A stretch of DNA of 64,000 nt from positions 6,324,001 to 6,388,000 of the forward strand of contig NC_079879.1 in NCBI RefSeq assembly GCF_029227915.1, read 5' to 3'. Positions 58,904-64,000 of this stretch are shown here, in pieces. Below the pieces are notes generated by a model. It searched no databases. It was not told the origin of the DNA and saw only the letters and a program-made list of their open reading frames with translations. How positions within the stretch are numbered: the stretch's first letter is position 1; every line of letters begins with the position of its first letter. Origin of the DNA: Hydractinia symbiolongicarpus. Lineage: Eukaryota > Cnidaria > Hydrozoa > Anthoathecata > Hydractiniidae. The translations under genes were made by a program, and so were the position numbers.

Positions 58904-59589
58904 TATATACGTTTTAATTAAATATATTGTTCAAAAAAGGACCATAATTTTTTTGTAACATACTGTGTGCTTCTATGCTACCTTCGTGTAGTATGGATGG
59001 AGCATGATGACGGGTCTATTCAGAGCAATACGCTAACTATCTTGTGAACTGCCTTAGTCTATTAGAATTACTAAAACCTTTTAGAAATAACTCAACAAGT
59101 TTTACTGTTTTGCAAAAAAAAAAAAAAAATGCTAGAGTACTATTTCTTTTTAGGAGTCAAAATATACCCAATATTAGCTAAATCAAATTCTATTCATACT
59201 ATTATTACCTAATAGCTATTTTCAACCGGTTATTATGAGAAAGTCGTAGCGTTCAATGGCTAGAGAGCCTTAAGAACGGGCCTAGGACAGCACAATATAA
59301 CTTAACTTCGTAGCAACCATAACAGTCATAACTCAATTTTATTTAGCTAGTTAGACTATATTAATAACTATCTCCCTCCAATAGTTTTTCTAACAGCTAC
59401 GAACAAAAAAAGTCCATATACATTTTTATCATTTTTGTCATAAGGTTTTAGTTTTAAAAATATTGAAAGTTCAAAATCACATTAAACTGCTTCCTATGAA
59501 CAGCAAAAAAAACATATGATACACACAAGTATTTTTCTGAAATATCGTTTTTATTTGTGTATGGATATTCAACTCTACTGCTTGTTTCA
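58904..59589. other. Intergenic, nothing recognised
   Basis: Contains an A run near 59117 and no exon or element that I can support. Confidence 0.4.
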
Positions 59590-61085
59590 ATATCTCTCTT
59601 TTGATAGATGTATGGATAGGTGTCCCACATTCCTTCATTTTTACTGCGTCGAATAAAGTATTCCGTGAATTGAGCTGTTAGAACATCTAAGGTTGGCGTG
59701 CTAAATATTTTAATTCGCGCGAAGGGTAAGATCAAAAAATGCGTTTTTTAAATGATGCATGTATTTTGATAAAATCTCTTTTTATAAGGTATGGATGGAT
59801 CTCTCATTTGATTGGTTGTTTACTGAGTAGAACTAATTTTGTATACACAGGTCTGCTAGGACATGCTGTATGTTTTTCCGCCTGAAGGTATTTTGCAAAA
59901 TATCCTTTTAATACTGTATGGTGGTATGGATCGGTCTCCCTTGTTCCTGCTTCTTACTGAGTGCAATAAAGTCTTCCCGTGAATTTACATGCTAGGACAT
60001 CTGATATTATCGCGCGTGATTGTTATCGGAGTGGAATGAAGTGTTTTTAGACATATCTGGTAGGGTCTTCTTCTTGATTGCTTCTTTGTGGTGTAGAATA
60101 AAGTTTCGCTTTTGATTCGCTTACTAGCTAAATCTCCTTTTTAGTAGTGTATGGATGGATATCTAACATTATATTCAGCGTGAAAGGCAACTTCCAAAAT
60201 TCTCATTTCAAATGATGTATGGATAGGTCTAACACTCTCGTGCCTGTTTTCTGAGTGGAATAAAGTCTTTTCTCGAATTGGCCGACCAAGAGATTTAATA
60301 CTTCACCTTTCGCGATAGCGTTTTTATCAGATATCTTTTAGATTGTATGTCAGGATCTTTTGCTCCCTTGCCTGTTTACAAAGTAGAAGAAAGGCTTTTT
60401 TATTCGCTTGCTAGAACATTGAACATTTCATTTGGTGCGAGCTTCTTCCTACAAGGTGCGAGAGAGCTTTAACAAAATCTTTGATGTATGCACATGCAAT
60501 GATATACGCACGCGCGTGCTACTCGCCCTTTCGATTTTTGAGTAAAAAAAAGTGATCGTTGGACCGTTTTTTATTCTGTTCTTTTTTTTATATTGCGTAA
60601 GATTATTCCCCAAAATACTTTTTTAATGATGAATTGATAGGTTTCGCTACTTGTCTAATTGTTTTTTAATCAGAATAAGATTTGCCTTGTTTAGCTTCAC
60701 AAAACATTCAATATCGTATATATTGCGTGAATGGTTTCCTAAATTTTGTTTTCAGTATTGTATGTGTAGGTGTGGATGTGCCAGGCTAATTGCCTAAATA
60801 TTTACCCTAATAGGACATTTTTCCCAATTACTTAATTCAATTCGCTTGCTTGTGTACTGACTAGAATAAAGTTCCCCTTGCTTTTTTGTTTCCGAACAAA
60901 CTCGTTAAAATTTAGAACAGTTGTACACATTTTATGTGATAAAAAAAGACCTTAAATGTTAATCGAGATATTTAGTAGGCCTTTGCGTTTTAATTCTTAG
61001 TATTTAACCAGAATTTTAAAATGTGTTTAACGATGAATTTCACGTTGCAAAAATTAAATGCGTACGGTACGGTATGGATGGATGC
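59590..61085. repeat. Ancient degenerate tandem array, unit ~130-180 bp
   Basis: The anchor word GTATGGAT(A/G)G and relatives recurs near 59610, 59790, 59935, 60150, 60215, 60345, 60630, 60757 and 61068. Each is followed at similar distance by a TTGCCTGTTTACTGAGT-like word, then GAATAAAGT(C/T)TT, then TCGCTTGCTAGGACAT, then CGCGTGAA-like words, then CCAAAATATCTTTT. The order of words is kept, so these are decayed tandem copies rather than scattered hits; spacings show indels. The minus-strand open frame at 59454-59735 is not considered coding. Confidence 0.7.
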
Positions 61086-61684
61086 GTTGTTTTATGAATG
61101 ACGAGCATATGCCATAACCCATTGGGTAATTAATTACTCTGCAAGTAATAAAAGAGACACAGTTACATTAATACATGCAGCCATGCTGCCGAGCATGGTG
61201 ATACATACTAACTTTCTGCAGCCCTTCCCTGGCCTCTTCCCAGCTGAACTTGTGTTATGTTATATAAGTACAACGTCGTCCGTAGCGAGGTTATAATAAT
61301 ACAACCTTGTCCCTGGCTATAATCGCTGTTGCGATGTCAGAAAAATACAACTAGTAGCTTTTTAAACGTCCTGGATATTTACGTTACACTTTAATAAGGG
61401 ACATTAAATTAACGTGAATTTTTAAAAAAATCTGGCTAAAAAGCGAAAATAGCCGAAAACCAGTTGGCTGCAACAAAGTTTTCAGATAGGTGGCTACACC
61501 CTTTACTTTAAAAAAAAATTTGGCGAAAGTCTAAAGTTTGTTAATTCAAGGAGACAACAGTTTCAACAAACCTGTAATACTTAGCTACGGTTTTTAACTC
61601 ACAATTAATTTTGTAACAACAAGCTTTATGATGTGTTTTTATTTGAAGTGACATTGAATTTCGTGAATTCCAAGTAAATTAAGT
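61086..61684. other. Intergenic, isolated transposon-end words
   Basis: ACAACCTTGTCCCTGG near 61302 resembles one end of the AACCTCGTCCCC family at 36.5 kb, but no matching second end is clear. No exon recognised. Confidence 0.35.
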
Positions 61685-61828
61685 CTATTGTTGCAAGACT
61701 ATGAAAGTTATTGGTTCGAATCCAATCCATCTTTAAAAGGTGGTAGTTCAAATTAAAGAACAACAGGGTGTGCAGTAATTAGTTTCATACTGCAACAAAC
61801 AATAATCCAAATCAATTCAAAATTTGTA
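61685..61828. repeat. Dispersed repeat with tRNA T-arm-like core, copy 2
   Basis: Partner of 56232-56370, same strand, with the identical T-arm-like ATTGG-TTCGAAT-CCAAT at 61710-61726. Just upstream AGTCT and AGACT could pair as an anticodon-like stem here, but copy 1 does not keep it, so a real tRNA gene is unlikely. Confidence 0.65.
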
Positions 61829-62637
61829 ATTCATTCAGTAATACACTTATTCTATCTTTTTGTGTGCAAAATTGCGGTGTAATAGAATAAACTACATTAA
61901 TCTCCGGTATTTTAATTATTTTTAATTGCCATTGATCATAAGAACCGCCGTACGCTTTGTTACCCAGTCTTTTGTAACCATATCATCAAGTTCTATCCAA
62001 GCCAGTACCGGTAAGTAACGATATGGAGGAGATTCTTATTTATCTTTTGCTGCTTTTTTAAAATGGAAACAAATCAGAAATTTAAGCTCTTCGAATTTTT
62101 CTACCGTGATTAATCAAAAGTTAAGGCTCTTTACATTGCTTTTTAATGGTTCGACAACGAAGATTTGAACAGCCAGATTTGAATAGTAAAGTTGTTGGGT
62201 TTTGACAAGGTTTAAAATGTTCTCCTTATGACATTTTTGACTTCTAAGGGCTTTGTTTTTACAACATACTCACTATAAAAAACGGACAATATATCGATAA
62301 TGTAGAATTGATATTATGTCCATATGCACTGCAATGAACGGGCTTCTAAATATTGACATATTGACCATATGTATGAAAAATGGATATATTGATGATTTTT
62401 TTTAAGGAAATCCGAGAATCCATATAATATAGAGACCTGGTGACTATGTCAGGACGGAGCGCATCGCTGCTGCGTCTATCCGCTGCACTGCAGGGCGCTC
62501 CGCGGTTTACGGACTACTGCATCCTTGTTCCCCATCCTCTTCCCTGTTTCAAACAAGGAAATATAACACTAAGATTTATTTATTAACGTCATCATCAGGT
62601 ATCTACAAACTTGAGAAGCCGCCACTTACACTAGGCT

Positions 62638-62808
62638 GAGTCTGTAGCCAGGATACCCAGCTCAACCTTCCATAACATTTCATATCATACTTTATGACTA
62701 GCCTAGTTATTTAAGCTTTCTTTGATAGAGAAAGAAAAAATTGATCGTAAAGGCGGTTTGAAGGGAAAACGCTGGGTCTCCTGGCTAAATTTGTGGCTAG
62801 ACAGACTC
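62638..62808. repeat. MITE-like inverted repeat, 171 bp
   Basis: GAGTCTGT near the left and ACAGACTC at the right, plus TAGCCAGGATACCCAGC against GCTGGGTCTCCTGGCTA (16 of 17 paired), form inverted ends. The right arm has about 15 extra bases. Target duplication not clear. Confidence 0.5.
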
Positions 62809-63600
62809 GTTTTTTCACAGAACTGTGCGTTTCTCTGCACGATAGTCGTTTAGGGGACGTAGGTAATGTTTATTTACAGGTAATCAAGATTCTAATATGA
62901 AAGTGGAAAACAATAAACTGCCGTCATTAGCTAGGAGGGGGAGAGGTGGGGGTGGCATTTGGAGATGGCCAGTCAGTTAGGCGCGTACAAGAGTTATCTT
63001 ACCTTCTTTCTTGCCTCCAGCGGTGAGTTAGGGGGCCACCAATCCATACTGTGTATTTTACCGTGGTCACTCACAAACAGAGTTGTTTGCCATGGTATAG
63101 ACAACCGCAAAAAACTAAATTGTTTAAAAAGGATAACTACCATAACACAAGAACTCACAGTATAGTACTAAATTTGCACAAAGTAAAAGGCTAAGAGTAT
63201 AAAATATCAATTGTTTAATAACATTCTATGAAGTATTCTATAATGGAAAATCATTTGAGACTTACGTAATCAGCATGAGATAGTTTGTTGGGAAAGGTTG
63301 CTGAATATTGTTCCATTATTTAAAAAAATGACCGCTGAGCGAATGTAAATTGGAGGTGGTTGTTTATCTACACTAGGTACACTAGGTAACTTGTGAGTGA
63401 AGTGCAGAGCAAGCATATTTCGAGCTAAAAATGGTTCCTTCCTGATCAATATAGTAAATTTCAAAAGGAATAATTGAAACAAGAACGTATTGAAATTTCA
63501 ATAAACACATTGAAAATGTGTATGTACTCTTCAAAAAACAATCACACAATGGTTCCATGGCGAAAATCTATTTCATGAAATTTAAATTCACTTTTCGAAA
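62809..63600. other. Intergenic, nothing recognised
   Basis: Open frames at 62959-63165 and 63270-63482 have no motif. A repeated CACTAGGTA word occurs at 63372-63390. Confidence 0.35.
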
Positions 63601-63636
63601 GTGTTCTTAAATTCAATTCAATCTTGCAAAGTTTCT

Positions 63637-63924
63637 ATGATTAAAGTAGGTAAGATATATTCAACATCTGAATATATCTTCTTGTTTCATGCAAAAGATC
63701 TAGAGTGGATCTCAACAAAGAATTATCCTGCTAGCAAAATGGAAAAGTTGCTCCGTGAAAAACTTGAAAATAACAGCAGCAAGCGAAAAGGACAACGACA
63801 CCTTATTTCATGGGCAGAAGCAATGCATATAAGGACAAACAAGAAACAAAGAAGGCAGATAATAAAAGGAGGATTGAATTACATAGTATGTAAATCTGTG
63901 GAGACTTTGATAAAGACTTCATGA
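63637..63924 (+). CDS. Unrecognised ORF near window end
   Basis: An ATG-initiated frame of 95 codons ending in TGA; it is open further upstream to 63601. The middle is Lys/Arg-rich and helix-like (ASKMEKLLREKLENNSSKRK, then ISWAEAMHIRTNKKQRRQII). After its stop another frame reads VEEKSGEDSDFD to the window edge. No known family recognised; it may be part of a transposon gene or chance. Confidence 0.22.
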   Translation: MIKVGKIYSTSEYIFLFHAKDLEWISTKNYPASKMEKLLREKLENNSSKRKGQRHLISWAEAMHIRTNKKQRRQIIKGGLNYIVCKSVETLIKTS

Positions 63925-64000
63925 AATGTTATAACACCATTGCGGGGACATTGGTGTACCTCGTGTTGAGGAGAAGTCTGGCGAAGACAGTGATTTTGAT

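Noticed and set aside
59454-59735. Minus-strand 93-residue open frame as a gene
   Set aside because: It overlaps the start of the decayed tandem array and has no splice or motif support.
61685-61735. A true tRNA gene around the T-arm-like sequence
   Set aside because: No D-arm or acceptor pairing can be drawn and the second copy does not keep the anticodon-like stem.

Overview
The window is animal nuclear DNA: AT-rich, with spliced genes, tRNA-derived SINEs, LINE and Penelope-like fragments, and many short inverted-repeat DNA transposons. A full-length class IX myosin and a USP12/46 deubiquitinase fix it as metazoan. The mix of Kolobok-, pogo- and Harbinger-type elements with many short introns suggests a cnidarian, perhaps a hydrozoan; that placement is inference, not proven by the sequence.

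Layout. 1-7.7 kb: mostly non-coding, with a SINE, a dead LINE piece, a small candidate two-helix membrane protein gene on the minus strand (4781-5082) and a Penelope-like endonuclease fragment. 7.8-33.4 kb: one plus-strand gene, myosin IX, which I could join through 41 coding exons in phase (about 1,865 residues: RA, motor, four IQ motifs, C1, RhoGAP). Its introns hold most of the repeats of that half: a LINE tail, a 543-bp Harbinger-like MITE, a Penelope RT piece, a dimeric tandem array and a 987-bp pogo-like element. 33.4-37.8 kb: intergenic. 37.8-44.0 kb: a minus-strand USP12/46 gene joined through 11 exons (379 residues) with complete catalytic and zinc-binding residues. It is convergent with the myosin gene.

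44-64 kb: repeat-dominated. A 5'-truncated LINE is followed by a 1.1-kb array built on a strict 10-bp unit, a diverged direct duplication, and a candidate first exon of a SAP-like protein (50344-50592) whose proposed intron is filled with terminal-inverted-repeat elements. A 1.48-kb TTAA-flanked Kolobok/piggyBac-type element, a pair of 205-bp fold-back elements flanking a 240-bp nested palindrome, a decayed retroelement C-terminus, a 180-bp pogo-type MITE and a heavily decayed ~130-180-bp tandem array at 59.6-61.1 kb complete it.

The two certain genes are unrelated in function: myosin IX couples an actin motor to Rho inactivation, and USP12/46 is a cysteine-protease deubiquitinase. There is no operon logic here. 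The strongest unexplained structure is the 10-bp array at 47.87-48.94 kb, whose minus strand is open in all three frames and spells the same decapeptide family in each.
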